The translations under genes were made by a program, and so were the position numbers. Positions 47,601-56,125 of a stretch of 64,000 nt of DNA are shown here, piece by piece. Position 1 is the stretch's first letter. Each line of letters starts with the position of its first letter. The stretch comes from Cinnamomum chago (taxonomy: Eukaryota > Streptophyta > Magnoliopsida > Laurales > Lauraceae): contig CP142458.1 in NCBI GenBank assembly GCA_038049695.1, positions 65,939,501 to 66,003,500 on the forward strand. The letters are read 5' to 3'. Below the pieces are notes generated by a model. That model was not told where the DNA came from. It did not search any database and was given only the letters and a program-made list of their open reading frames with translations.

Positions 47601-50600
47601 ACAATCTACGTGTCGGGGAACCAAGAATGTACCGAATGATTCGTTTGACAGCAACCAGATGGTGATGCCGCGGTGTTGTCATGAATTGACTACCAACATT
47701 CACAGCATAGGAGATGTCTGGTCTACTGATGGTCAAATAGACTAAACTGCCGACTAAGCGTCTGTAAAATGTGGGGTCGGATAGGAGATCCACGTCATCT
47801 TTCCTGAGCTTCACATTTACTTCCAATGGAGTATCCACAGGTGTGGCCTCATGGAGGCCAGCAAGGTCAACTAGGTCAGTAGCATACTTATGTTGATGTA
47901 GAAACAGTCCCTTTCTAGACTGTTGAACCTCCAGGCCCAAGAAATATGTTAACGGACCCAGATCTTTCATATGGAATGCAGCTCGAAGTGAGGATTGAAG
48001 ATTCTATATCATATTACTGTGAGTGCCTGTTATGATGATATCATCCACATATACGAGAAGTATTGTGGTAGCTTGAGCAGTTTTACTCATGAATAGTGAC
48101 GGATCATAAGGACTTTGAGCAAATCCAAGGTGAAGTAGAGTAGCACGAAATTTCTCAAACCAAGCTCTGGGTGCTTGTTTAAGACCATACATAGAGCAAC
48201 GGAGCTTTGCGACCTCATTTTTAGAAGTAGAGTCGTATCCTTGAGGGAGACACATGTACACGTCCTCTTTTAGATCTCCGTGGAGGAAGGCATTCTTGAC
48301 ATCCATCTGATAAAGAGGCCATGAGCGTGATGCTGAAATAGCAAGAATTGTGCGCACAATGGTCATCTTGGCGACCTGATCAAATGTCTCATCATAGTCA
48401 ATGCCATACTCCTGACGGTTGCCAAGTGCTACCAACCGAGCTTTATAACGGGCCAAAGTACCGTCAGGATGGAGCTTGATAGAGAAAACCCACTTACATC
48501 CAATGGGTTTGATGGACGGAGGGCATTGAACAACATCCCACGTGTGATTAACTTTCAGTGCGTCAAGTTCTTCCTGCATGGCCTGACGCCAACACTCATG
48601 TTGCACTCCTTGGGAAAAATGGTTAGGTATATGAATAGAAGACAGAGTAGCAAGTATTGGGAAAAATGGTTAGGTATATGAATAGAAGACAGAGTAGCAA
48701 GCTAGGAAGCACGGACACCTCTCCGGGGCCGGAGTGTCGGTGTCCGACACGTGTCGGACACGGACACGCTCCGGACACGCTCCGACACGTGTCGGACACG
48801 CAAAAAAGAGTGTCCAGTTTATTTTTTAATTTTTTATATTTCGGACACGCTGGGGACACGTTCGGACACGCTGGGGACACGTCCGGACACGCTGAGGACA
48901 CGTCCGGACACGCTGGGCCTCTTTTTAATTGAAAAAAAAATAGAATAAAAGGGTCATCCTTAAAAAAAGAAAAGCAAAGAGGGTTATTTGTAAAGGAAAT
49001 TGATGATTCTCCCTTTTTCTTTGTATGAATTTTATGGAACTACGGATATTTCATGTTTAATGATTATTAATTATGTTTCAATTTTGTATTGCTATTTGAT
49101 AATTTGATTTGTTTGTTAGTTGGTACAGTGGTACTTGATTTTTTATTTATTTGATTGCTAAATTGATTACAAAGTTAAAATGATAGTATCTTTTAGTATA
49201 TTATTAGATATATTATTATTATTATTATTATTAACGTGTCCCCGACGTGTCCGTGTCCTACTTTTTTGAGAAATGCCGTGTCGGCGTGTCCGTGTCGTGT
49301 CGTGTCGGTGTCCCGTGTCCGTGTCCGTGCTTCTTAGGTAGCAAGTAAGGATGTATGGGTGAAGCCGAACCGATCAGGGGGATGGGAAATCCTGGATGAG
49401 CGACGGGGAACTAACTGGGAGATGTCTGGAGCAGATGCTGGGTCAAGTGCCGAGGAAGATGACAGATCAGGGGGCTCAGGTGCAATAGTAGTTTCCCGTC
49501 TACGCCTTTCATACACAAGAATAGGTCTGACATTTTCCGTAGGCGGAACAGGAGGATCAGCAAAGTTAGGAACAAGTGAAAACACAGGAGATGTATCATG
49601 ATCTAGATGATGAGGAAAAAAATATTGATTTTCAAACTGGAATCCCCATGATGTGTAATTGGTTCCATTAAACTTAGCTATTGAAAGTTCATTTTTGTCC
49701 ATTTTCACTCTAGGAGTTGGCCCAAGCCAATGTAACAAAGGACAATAGTGATCTCAACTCAGATCTATTAGAGTGATATCTTCTGTAAAATCAGGAAGTG
49801 ATTTAAGGTATCTCCAGCCACACAACTGGATCTCAAGTAGTCCGGAGATGAACAAAATCCCAAAAAACAGGCTGCAGGTATGGTTCCACAAAAAAAACAG
49901 GTCTGACGACCCTTTTTTTGTGTTCTAAGAGGGACTGTGGGGCCCAGTAGATGATCTGATGACTAATCAGATCTGATGGATGTCTAGTACTCATTTTTTC
50001 TTCAAAACAAGCCAAGTTTCACTCCAATCGATTACAGATCCATGATGTTATGAGCATTTGATGAAAACGTATGCACCAAAACAAGAAACCACTAAATCAA
50101 TCAGAAATCCTACCTTTGATGAGCCAAAAATTCTGAAAAAATGTCCAAGAAATCCAGGATTAGTGGTCGACCAAGATGGTGAAGTCTGTTGATGCTGCTG
50201 TGTTGATCTAAGGTGGGCCCCTGATGAGTTGCTCCAAACGGCTGACGAGATTGGTTCCCTGAACCCAAAATAATACTCAGAGTTCTCTGCTGAGTCAATA
50301 CAGAGGTCCACAAGTCTCTGATTAACTGTTGATCTAGATCGAATGATGTCCTTGATGAACTTGGACTGATCGGAGGTGGGCCACCAGTGATCAGACTTCT
50401 AGAGGTTGATGATAACACTATGTTAACATGCACGAACAGTCACAAGCAAGGTGCCTATTACTGTTATATCACCAAGATTCGACAACAAGGTCGAAGAGGA
50501 AAGCTAGAAGGAGAAGAAGAAGGAGAAAGGCTCTGATACCATGTCAGATTCAGAACTTTGAGATGAAGAGAAGAAGCTTTGGAATATTGGATGATCTGGT

Positions 50601-52635
50601 CGATCAGTCCTCTCTTTACTTATAATGATTTCTAGCTTTAATCAAGGCAATTACAATCTATGTATGAGGAAAGAATATAAAGAATATAAATTACAATCTT
50701 CTATACATGGAATGAGAATATAAACGGATTGGTGATGAATCAACCAATCCCACGTGATAGATGAGTATGGGCCTATTGTACATGGGCCTTGGGTCAGATG
50801 GTGCTAACATATCTTGAATTAGTTTTTCCAGTGCTTAACCAGCCTCAAATTTATAAAAGTAAAAAGAGAAGAGCCCGAGCCTTGAAAAGTCCCAATTCGA
50901 TGACAAGTCTGTAACATAATGGGTCAGGTGTGGATTCAAACCAGGGACAAGTATAACCCAGTCCTAACTCCGACTGCAAGGGAGTGAGAATCCTAATATT
51001 AGTATGTAGGTGAATCTAGTCCTAAAATATTTTCTCATTGTGATGAAACTAATATTAGCATGTGGGATAATTTAATCCTAGAATATGTTTTCATTGTCGG
51101 GAGAGCATATGGGATAATCTAATCCTAAGTATTTTCTCATTGTCAAGAGACTAAAATTGTATGTAAAAGTTTTCTCAGAGTAGAGGCATTCATATTTTAC
51201 AGGACTTGTGAGGTAGAATGAACTTTGTTTCTGTGGTTTAGAACATTAATGAAGAAACTTCCAGAGATTTTCTCCATGTACCACTGGAGAAAACCTGGTG
51301 AAGTTAGAATGCATTTAAGCAGTTTCAGCAGTACAGACATTTTTTCTTTTTTGGTCCAATTTTAGCACGATTTAAGAAACTTCTGTAAATGAACTTGTCC
51401 CGCCCACTGCAGAATGCCTGGTGATGAAGAAAAGCAGTAGTTTGTCATGGTTAGAGCTAGGGTTGGACAATCAAGCTTGAGCTTAGAAAACTTGGGATAA
51501 TTGTTGTGTACCTATGACTCAATTGGAAGCTTGTTAAGTAACAAATCTTTAGCCCCTATTATGCTGGAGTTAATACCACATTTTCTATGCAGGCAGACAG
51601 TTCCCTAGCTGTAGCATCTGTTAACTTCTCCCCAGACTTCTATTCCACTCTTGCCAGTTGCTGGATAACTATTGTAAGTTGTACTCCTATCACTTCAAGA
51701 TTGATGTGCTGATTATTTACATTAAAAAACGCCTTTCTGGGTTTACTTTTGAGCTATAAATCTGGAATGACTCTGTTTTAAGAACTTCTGAATTACATAG
51801 TTACAAACCAGTCACCTTCCATTACCCATAGAATTAGCTAACTCTTTCACCTACCACATAATGACTGAAATTACTCATCAATCTGTCTAATTCCTGAAGC
51901 TCACCAATGGTGCTCTGAAATATCTCCATGGTAGTCTTCTGTACCCATTTATAATATATTATGGGTTGCCTTAATTTGATTTGAGTTTATTATCTAAAGA
52001 ACACATTTCCCCAACCAAATTACTAGCAAACTTAAATTTTACAAACTAGCGAGTGGGTATAAAGCATATGTCTCTCTATCCAAAGTGGGTCCACAATCTT
52101 GGCGATCTGGTGTGATGCACATGTGCACCACTTTCACTGTGTATGAGTTGCCACGAAGTTTTGAGTTGCAGATGATGAATTGAGTAACCTTGTCCATTTT
52201 AAAATATGTGGAATGTTGTGACTCTTACCAGACATCCATGATTTTTTTCAGGAGCAGCAGTCACTGTATTCTTCGCCTGATGAATTTCAGAGTTTGATCA
52301 AGCAGGTACTTTCATGGGATATAAGGTCAGTTTCTCAGCGCAACCGCCCACATGTTACTTTCTTGAAGAAAGGACCCCACGTTAAAGATAATCCATTGTC
52401 AAATGGGGAAGATGGCTGTGATGCTGAGTCTGATGATGTTTCTGAAGGGATCGTGGAAGACCTTGGGAATGTAATATATCACTTGATCTTGGAATGGATC
52501 GATGTTTCGTACAGAATTGACAATAACTCTGTTGTCATTGTAGAGAAGGCAATTCTTTCCAATGGCCTCAAAAGGGGTACGAGTCATTGCAATTACATGA
52601 TGTGGAGGGACAAACTTGATAGTGAAACAAACTGA
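38569..52635 (+). CDS. TrmO-type tRNA (adenine-37 N6) methyltransferase, nine exons
   Basis: Join of 38569-38668, 38811-38932, 39543-39643, 41721-41916, 42033-42125, 46028-46087, 46236-46310, 51593-51673 and 52252-52635; 403 aa. All introns are GT-AG and all phases agree. Residues 13-37 form a hydrophobic helix (ILLAFTVTAAISATATAAF), then a charged, probably coiled-coil stretch to about 78. The TrmO/TsaA domain (UPF0066) begins near 94 with MTPIATIQSCFSTRNGTPRQP and includes the hallmark ATRSPHRPCPIGL (188-200) and PVLDIKPYLPYSD (225-237). The family uses S-adenosylmethionine to convert t6A37 to m6t6A37 in threonine tRNA. A plant-style C-terminal extension follows. Intron 5 holds a broken LINE and a long foldback; intron 7 holds an antisense copia element. 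The exons look intact. Membrane anchoring is inferred from the sequence only. Confidence 0.93.
38811..38932 (+). CDS. TrmO-type gene, exon 2
   Basis: Residues 34-74, charged and helical (YAIRKKSRGLESRIQELEIS), likely coiled coil. Acceptor TAATTCAG, donor GTCTCT. Confidence 0.88.
39543..39643 (+). CDS. TrmO-type gene, exon 3
   Basis: Residues 75-107, including the domain start SYPMTPIATIQSCFSTR. Acceptor TTCTTCCAG, donor GTATTT; the split codon with exon 4 is Arg. Confidence 0.92.
41081..41443. repeat. Tandem duplication, 188-bp offset, in intron 3
   Basis: Two nearly identical copies start at 41081 and 41269 (AAAACAAATGTAACTAGGAT...) and each ends with ATTAAAAGAAGAACACTCAC. They differ mainly in the length of an internal T run. 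Confidence 0.93.
41721..41916 (+). CDS. TrmO-type gene, exon 4
   Basis: Residues 108-173: RQPLIVPLARACLLLDSGRV and the EGLAEYSHCWILYVFHLN core of the TrmO fold. Acceptor TTTGCAG, donor GTTGGT. Confidence 0.93.
42033..42125 (+). CDS. TrmO-type gene, exon 5
   Basis: Residues 174-204, with the family signature ATRSPHRPCPIGL. The acceptor GGATAG has a weak pyrimidine tract; it was chosen because it keeps the frame and the expected VPRLKGG text. Donor GTAATG. Confidence 0.92.
42819..43431 (-). pseudogene. LINE ORF2 3' end (RNase H) in intron 5
   Basis: On the minus strand: KERNNRIFRG near 43360, then NHKGEVLF near 43135, NKAEVLDI near 43085, and ESDSSDAISWV followed by YVSWSINGMADALAKHGVDK ending about 42850. 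This is the order of the zinc-finger tail and RVT_3 RNase H domain of plant LINE ORF2. Stops and frame changes show decay. It faces against the host gene. Confidence 0.85.
43432..44251. mobile_element. Foldback element with 334-bp arms
   Basis: The left arm (43432-43765) and right arm (43918-44251) are near-complete inverted copies, sharing for example GGGTGTCGTATCCAC on the left and its complement on the right. The ends are GCTCACTCAAAAG and CTTTTGAGCGAGC. The 152-bp spacer has a 56-bp direct repeat (starts 43779 and 43835). No coding capacity and no certain target duplication. It separates two pieces of a LINE within intron 5 of the TrmO-type gene, and as intron RNA it could form a very long hairpin. 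Confidence 0.93.
44264..44560 (-). pseudogene. LINE ORF1 fragment with RRM domain
   Basis: On the minus strand: EWLRKSFSTFSKVYDPFIPA, then RKRNSFGFVRS and IDYINGSSLQGRRIMAKLA. These are RNP-2-like and RNP-1-like parts of an RNA recognition motif of the kind found at the N-terminus of ORF1 in many plant LINEs. A stop precedes EWLRK. Its orientation matches the ORF2 tail beyond the foldback, so both are probably ends of one deleted LINE. A host RRM pseudogene is less likely given that neighbour. Confidence 0.65.
46028..46087 (+). CDS. TrmO-type gene, exon 6
   Basis: Residues 205-224, VEAVHGQVILLSGVDLVNGT. Acceptor CTCTATAG, donor GTATGA; 60 bp. Confidence 0.93.
46236..46310 (+). CDS. TrmO-type gene, exon 7
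   Basis: Residues 225-249, PVLDIKPYLPYSDCIQGATV and the following PQWVT. Acceptor AAACAG, donor GTATGT; 75 bp. The next exon is 5.3 kb away. Confidence 0.93.
46824..47091 (-). repeat. 3' LTR of copia element 2
   Basis: Plus-strand text TGTCATATTCAG to GGTGCTAACA; the complement has TG...CA ends. TATCT duplication directly outside. Confidence 0.95.
47086..48003 (-). pseudogene. pol: copia 2 RT C-terminus and RNase H
   Basis: Continues in the same frame as the upstream RT piece after a TAG at 48004-48006. It contains HMKDLGPLTYFLGLEVQQ, YRRLVGSLVYLTISRPDISY, the RNase H block ending DADWAGC, STESEYRAMSAACSEILWLR and HIEVDCHFIRD. It reads to a stop at the LTR edge, with VDEHQFEGGC at the end. 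It is close to element 1 in sequence, so both belong to the same or sister copia lineages. Confidence 0.92.
47092..47105 (-). promoter_or_regulatory. Polypurine tract of copia element 2
   Basis: Minus-strand AATTTGAGGGGGGA directly before the 3' LTR. Confidence 0.9.
48004..48606 (-). pseudogene. pol: copia 2 RT N-terminal part
   Basis: Starts HECWRQAMQEELDALKVNHTW and has GCKWVFSIKLHPDGTLARYKA, QMDVKNAFLHGDLKEDVYM, MYGLKQAPRAWFEKF and the active site YVDD at 48040-48051. It ends ...SNMI then TAG; element 1 has Gln at this place. Upstream the frame is cut off by the tandem duplication and the hAT-like insertion. Confidence 0.92.
48610..48701. repeat. 47-bp tandem duplication beside the hAT-like insertion
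   Basis: TTGGGAAAAATGGTTAGG... starts at 48610 and again at 48657, each copy with GACAGAGTAGCAAG. The nested element sits at the end of the second copy, so the duplication probably came first. It lies within pol of copia 2. Confidence 0.93.
48702..49337. mobile_element. Nested hAT-like non-autonomous element, 636 bp
   Basis: Its ends CTAGGAAGCACGGACAC and GTGTCCGTGCTTCTTAG are 17-bp inverted repeats with one mismatch. An 8-bp duplication GTAGCAAG flanks it (48694-48701 and 49338-49345), which suggests the hAT superfamily. Subterminal regions are dense in GGACACG/CGTGTCC motifs, including a 21-bp tandem repeat (48842-48918, nearly four units). The middle is AT-rich. No transposase. It interrupts the copia 2 reading frame. 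Confidence 0.88.
49338..49702 (-). pseudogene. gag: copia 2 gag start fused to integrase tail
   Basis: Begins MDKNELSIAKFNGTNYTSWG (gag N-terminus, ATG at 49702-49700). After FQFE, near 49632-49640, it passes in frame into QYFFPHHLDHD and the proline-rich linker that follows integrase in element 1. About 2.2 kb of gag, protease and integrase coding sequence is therefore absent, estimated by comparison with element 1. The frame ends inside the nested hAT-like element. Confidence 0.88.
50530..50541 (-). promoter_or_regulatory. Primer-binding site of copia element 2
   Basis: Minus-strand TGGTATCAGAGC directly after the 5' LTR; complementary to initiator Met tRNA. Confidence 0.95.
50542..50809 (-). 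repeat. 5' LTR of copia element 2
   Basis: Plus-strand TGTCAGATTCAG to GGTGCTAACA, 268 bp. Seven differences from the other LTR were counted by eye. TATCT duplication at 50810-50814. Confidence 0.95.
50994..51150. repeat. Short tandem repeat, about three units of 50-58 bp
   Basis: Units share TAATATTAGYATGTRGG, AATCCTA and TATTTTCTCATTGT. Located in intron 7 of the TrmO-type gene. Confidence 0.75.
51593..51673 (+). CDS. TrmO-type gene, exon 8
   Basis: Residues 250-276, ADSSLAVASVNFSPDFYSTL and the following ASCWITI. Acceptor TTCTATGCAG, donor GTAAGT; 81 bp. Confidence 0.92.
52252..52635 (+). CDS. TrmO-type gene, exon 9
   Basis: Residues 277-403: SLIKQVLSWDIRSVSQRNRP, an acidic insert (EDGCDAESDDVSEGIVEDLG), then a C-terminal part with VIYHLILEWIDVSYRIDN. 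Stop TGA at 52633-52635. Acceptor TTTTTTTCAG. Confidence 0.93.
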   Translation, partial: EQQSLYSSPDEFQSLIKQVLSWDIRSVSQRNRPHVTFLKKGPHVKDNPLSNGEDGCDAESDDVSEGIVEDLGNVIYHLILEWIDVSYRIDNNSVVIVEKAILSNGLKRGTSHCNYMMWRDKLDSETN

Positions 52636-53945
52636 GATTTGCGTCTCTTCCTGCCTCTTGTCGTAACTGTATGTTTAAGAAGGATGTGAAATGTTCACTG
52701 TGGAAAACTTCTATACAGTAGTAGAACCTCATGATGGTGGCACAAATTTGCTCACGTTGCATCACAGGGCCACGATTTCCAATCCATATTCAATTAGCTG
52801 TAAGTTCTGTTTTATGATTTAGGATCACTGGATTGATTGCATTATCTTGATCATGAGTAATTTGAAGTGGGGCTACCCATGTTTTATGGTAGGTTCTTGA
52901 TCTCACCATATATGGTCGGTTAAATGTGTTTTTTTAGTAGACTTGAATTTGTTAACATGTGTGTAATGAGGGCGACCACACTGTCTAGTGGGTGTCTCTT
53001 TTTTTTACCTTTTTTTCCTTAAGTGTTTTTTGGTCTCTGGCACACTCATACACCCACTCCCACAGTCTTAGCAAGTCCATAATCATCAGCGCTATGACAG
53101 GATATTTTCTTTGGAGAGGTGCCTCGCCATTGAGCTAACAATGGATTGGCATGTGAGCCTCAGCTAAGGGGACTCTCTGCATCAAGGTGAAATGTTTCTG
53201 CCATTGTAGCTACACTACAGTGCTTGTTTGGATCTTTACAAGTTAGATTGCAACTTTGAGGTATGCGTGAGCCTACAGTTGTGTTTGGATAACCTGAGTC
53301 AGTAGCAAGAAAGTGCTTTCGACCTTCAACAAGCCTTAACAGTCATCGTTGTTATTGTCATCTTGATCATCATCATCAAAGCCTTACCCAATTATGTTGG
53401 GGTCGGCTACACGAATACTGTTTTGCCATTCCCTTTTATTGATAAATAAAGTCAGGTGCAGCCTAAATACATGGTAATCTAATTCCTGTATTCAAAGGTT
53501 TGATTACACGCGTGTGGAAACAGATTTCCGGACAGCTATGTTTGTATTTAGGGCTGTAAATGGGTAGGCTATCCCTATGGTGGAGCTGCTCATAATCTAC
53601 TAGGTGTGGGCTTTAGGCATACCTGTTATTCGGGTGTAATCAGTGTCACTCCTCAAATGCATATGTTCTTCACGCCACATAATTTTAAGGTTCATAATTA
53701 TGGGGTACATATGAGGATAGAGGATGTGAAGTGGTCTATATGGTTTGGGGGTTTATTTAAGTTTCAACCCCAATGGATCTTAGCTGTTAACAATTATTAA
53801 GTCCTCAACTGCTTAAATGACAATAGTAGAATGTTCAGCTAGGTTTGAAACCTGACCTCTCTCTATCCTTGAAAAGGCCCTTCAAATCTCCCCCCTCCTA
53901 GTATCAGTGGGCAACTTAAAACATATAAATGTAATAAAATCTTGC
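52636..53945. other. TrmO-type gene 3' UTR, then intergenic DNA
   Basis: The UTR probably covers the first few hundred bases. Near 53375-53415 is CATCATCATCAAAGCCTTACC followed by GTTGGGGTCGGCTACACGAA, a motif seen widely in plant transposon tails; I cannot name the family with certainty. Confidence 0.45.
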
Positions 53946-54010
53946 GCTGTCATTTACAATGGTGCAACTCAAGTGGGCTGTCATTTACAATGGTGCAACT
54001 CAAGTGGGCT

Positions 54011-54044
<34 letters not shown>
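53946..54044. repeat. 31-bp tandem duplication and (GA)n microsatellite
   Basis: GCTGTCATTTACAATGGTGC... starts at 53946 and 53977, followed by an uninterrupted GA tract at about 54012-54044. Confidence 0.95.
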
Positions 54045-54046
<2 letters not shown>

Positions 54047-54456
54047 TTCTAGCTAAACTCATTGTAAGCCAGATTCAACTATGGCCTATCAAGGTTGACT
54101 CGACTCGTCTCATGCAAAAAACCTAATTCAGATAGAGTCCACACGGAGACTCGGAGGAGTCCTGTTTTCAAAAGATGATTTTAAAAATGCTTAAAAATGA
54201 ATCTAGTACTTATAAAATATAAAAATATATTTATTTACATGCATTACGATGATCAATTTAAATTAATAAATTTATATAAGCAAGAAAAGTAGAACAATAA
54301 AGAGAACAAAAGAAGAAATATTACAGACTACATAATTTGTTAGTCCAAATATCGAATGTAAAAGATCAAATATAAGTTTCAAATTACATTCCAATCATCA
54401 TTTTTAAATTAATGACTCCAAATCTCATGCACAATTACTTATAAATAAATTTTAAT

Positions 54457-54598
54457 GGGAGATGCTCCTGTGAGAGATATCTCTCACCTAATATAAGAGA
54501 TACGGATGGGGGTCCTCACATTTAAGTTGTTGGCATGTGAGGGCCCCCTCACAATCTCTCATTTAAGGTGAGAGATATCTTTTATAGGAGCATCTCCC
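54457..54598. mobile_element. Mutator-like MITE, 142 bp
   Basis: Starts GGGAGATGCTCC and ends GGAGCATCTCCC, with inverted arms continuing through AGATATCTCTCACCT. A perfect 9-bp duplication AATTTTAAT flanks it (54448-54456 and 54599-54607), which points to the Mutator superfamily. No coding capacity. Confidence 0.88.
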
Positions 54599-54850
54599 AA
54601 TTTTAATTATTTAAAAGTAGATCTATTAAATGGTTCGAGATGCAAACAGCTTATCAAACTGAGATGACTCGATAGAGTCTTCCTTATTTTAGAATCTTTC
54701 TTCTATCAAAATAAAATGACTTGGGAGAGTCAAGAGTCTTTCTTCCTTGCAAAATAAAATTTTGTAAACACACATGATTGATTCTATATGCTAATGAGTG
54801 ACCAACTTGCCTCTGGTCATTTGCTGGCATTTAAAGAGGACTGACAGGCC

Positions 54851-54978
54851 ATTAAAGGAGGAGTTGAGAGATGATGGTTGCCCATTTCCTAGATTTGGGT
54901 CCACATTAAAGGAGGAGTTAAGGAGGTACAGTTGAGAAATGATGGTTGGGTTGCCCATTTCCTAGATTTGGGTCCACT
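54851..54978. repeat. Local direct duplication
   Basis: ATTAAAGGAGGAGTT at 54851 and 54905 is each followed by GATGGTTG and GCCCATTTCCTAGATTTGGG; the second copy has two small extra insertions. Confidence 0.9.
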
Positions 54979-55173
54979 ATGGAACCGACCTGTTTTCTTC
55001 CCATTGGGCCTATTAATTAGAGTTAGGCCTGAGTTCAACATAGACCCGACCCATTTACATCACTAATAGTTCCACTTTGAAATAAAAAATATTTAAAATC
55101 ATGCTGTATTAAATGGATCAATCTAATATTGGAACCAACAGGAGTATTCCAGCGAACATGGGGTGACTCCATT

Positions 55174-55285
55174 GGGTACCCCATTTCTCATCTAATTGGA
55201 CATAGCTCAATCCTATTCATTTTCCTATGGGTACCCCATTTCTCATCTAATTGGACATAGCTCAATCCTATTCATTTTCCTATGG
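55174..55285. repeat. Perfect 55-bp tandem duplication
   Basis: GGGTACCCCATTTCTCATC... starts at 55174 and 55229, identical by eye through CATTTTCCTATGG. Confidence 0.95.
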
Positions 55286-55964
55286 AAGCAGGCTTTTTTA
55301 ACGTTGATAAGACTTTTTTTCTTGTATGAGTAAACTTCTTTCCCCATGACTGGAGGACTCGCATGAGTCCCTAGCCCTTGGTTGGGTACAAAAATAGAAA
55401 AAACAAGAGCACTCCTATCTTTTGGCTGTTCTCAAGTTTTATGTCTAAGTATTTATTTCTGATTCTATCTGGAATGTTCTAGGAACTCCTTCTTTACAGG
55501 TGCACCTCTATATCATGTACTTTCTATTAGATTAAAAAAAAGAGAAGTGAATTCTCTCCTCCACTATTACACCCAACAGATTGATGATTCTAGAGTGCAA
55601 AACCTACACCTTTGATATCAAGGCAAAAGGTGCAGGGCTGGTTTCAAATGCCATGAAATCTAGGGACTTTTTATAGACATGTCCTAATGAGCGATACATT
55701 ATTTACAAATGAAACACACAAGGAATTAAGGGGTTCGTAATTAAGGTGTATGAATAGGAGCTCGAATTGAAGCCTGAGTGTAATTTAAGTAAAGGCTAAA
55801 ATATCAAATGTGTACCCCCCACATTTTTCATACTCTTTACTGCCCTATCATACATATTTTGTATAATTTATATATAACCATTGAAAGGGATGAAATCCCA
55901 CCCTCTCCTTCCTTTTTATCATTACCCAACCTTAATTTGTTTGTGAACTTTACATGTAGAATGA

Positions 55965-56125
55965 AGTGAAGTAAAGCCAAATAATGAAATGATAGAATAT
56001 AAGTGAGTTATTATGGTATTTTATTTTTAGTGGATTGGTAGAGAGTTTTTTTGACTTTTTATTTTAAAAAGTGAGTGTTTTTTTGTCTTTTAATGGAGAA
56101 ATGAGGTTTTTTTTTTTACTTTTTC
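55965..56125. repeat. Dispersed repeat, copy 2 (inverted)
   Basis: GTGAGTTATTATGGTATTTT and GTGTTTTTTTGTCTTTTA match the reverse complement of 27490-27680, so both are copies of one dispersed element, probably a MITE. Confidence 0.75.

Larger units (their letters stand above)
46824..50809 (-). mobile_element. Ty1/copia element 2, antisense, internally deleted
   Basis: LTRs of 268 bp each (46824-47091 and 50542-50809) are flanked by the 5-bp duplication TATCT (46819-46823 and 50810-50814). On the minus strand the order is 5' LTR, primer site, gag start, then a jump to the integrase tail, RT, RNase H, polypurine tract and 3' LTR. The rest of gag, protease and the integrase core are missing. 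The LTRs differ at about seven positions, so it is older than element 1. A stop interrupts RT, and a hAT-like element (48702-49337) sits inside. It lies in intron 7 of the TrmO-type gene, opposite to it. Confidence 0.96.

Noticed and set aside
48657-48948. Open frames rich in SDT/DTL/GHA repeats
   Set aside because: They lie in the GGACACG repeats of the hAT-like element.
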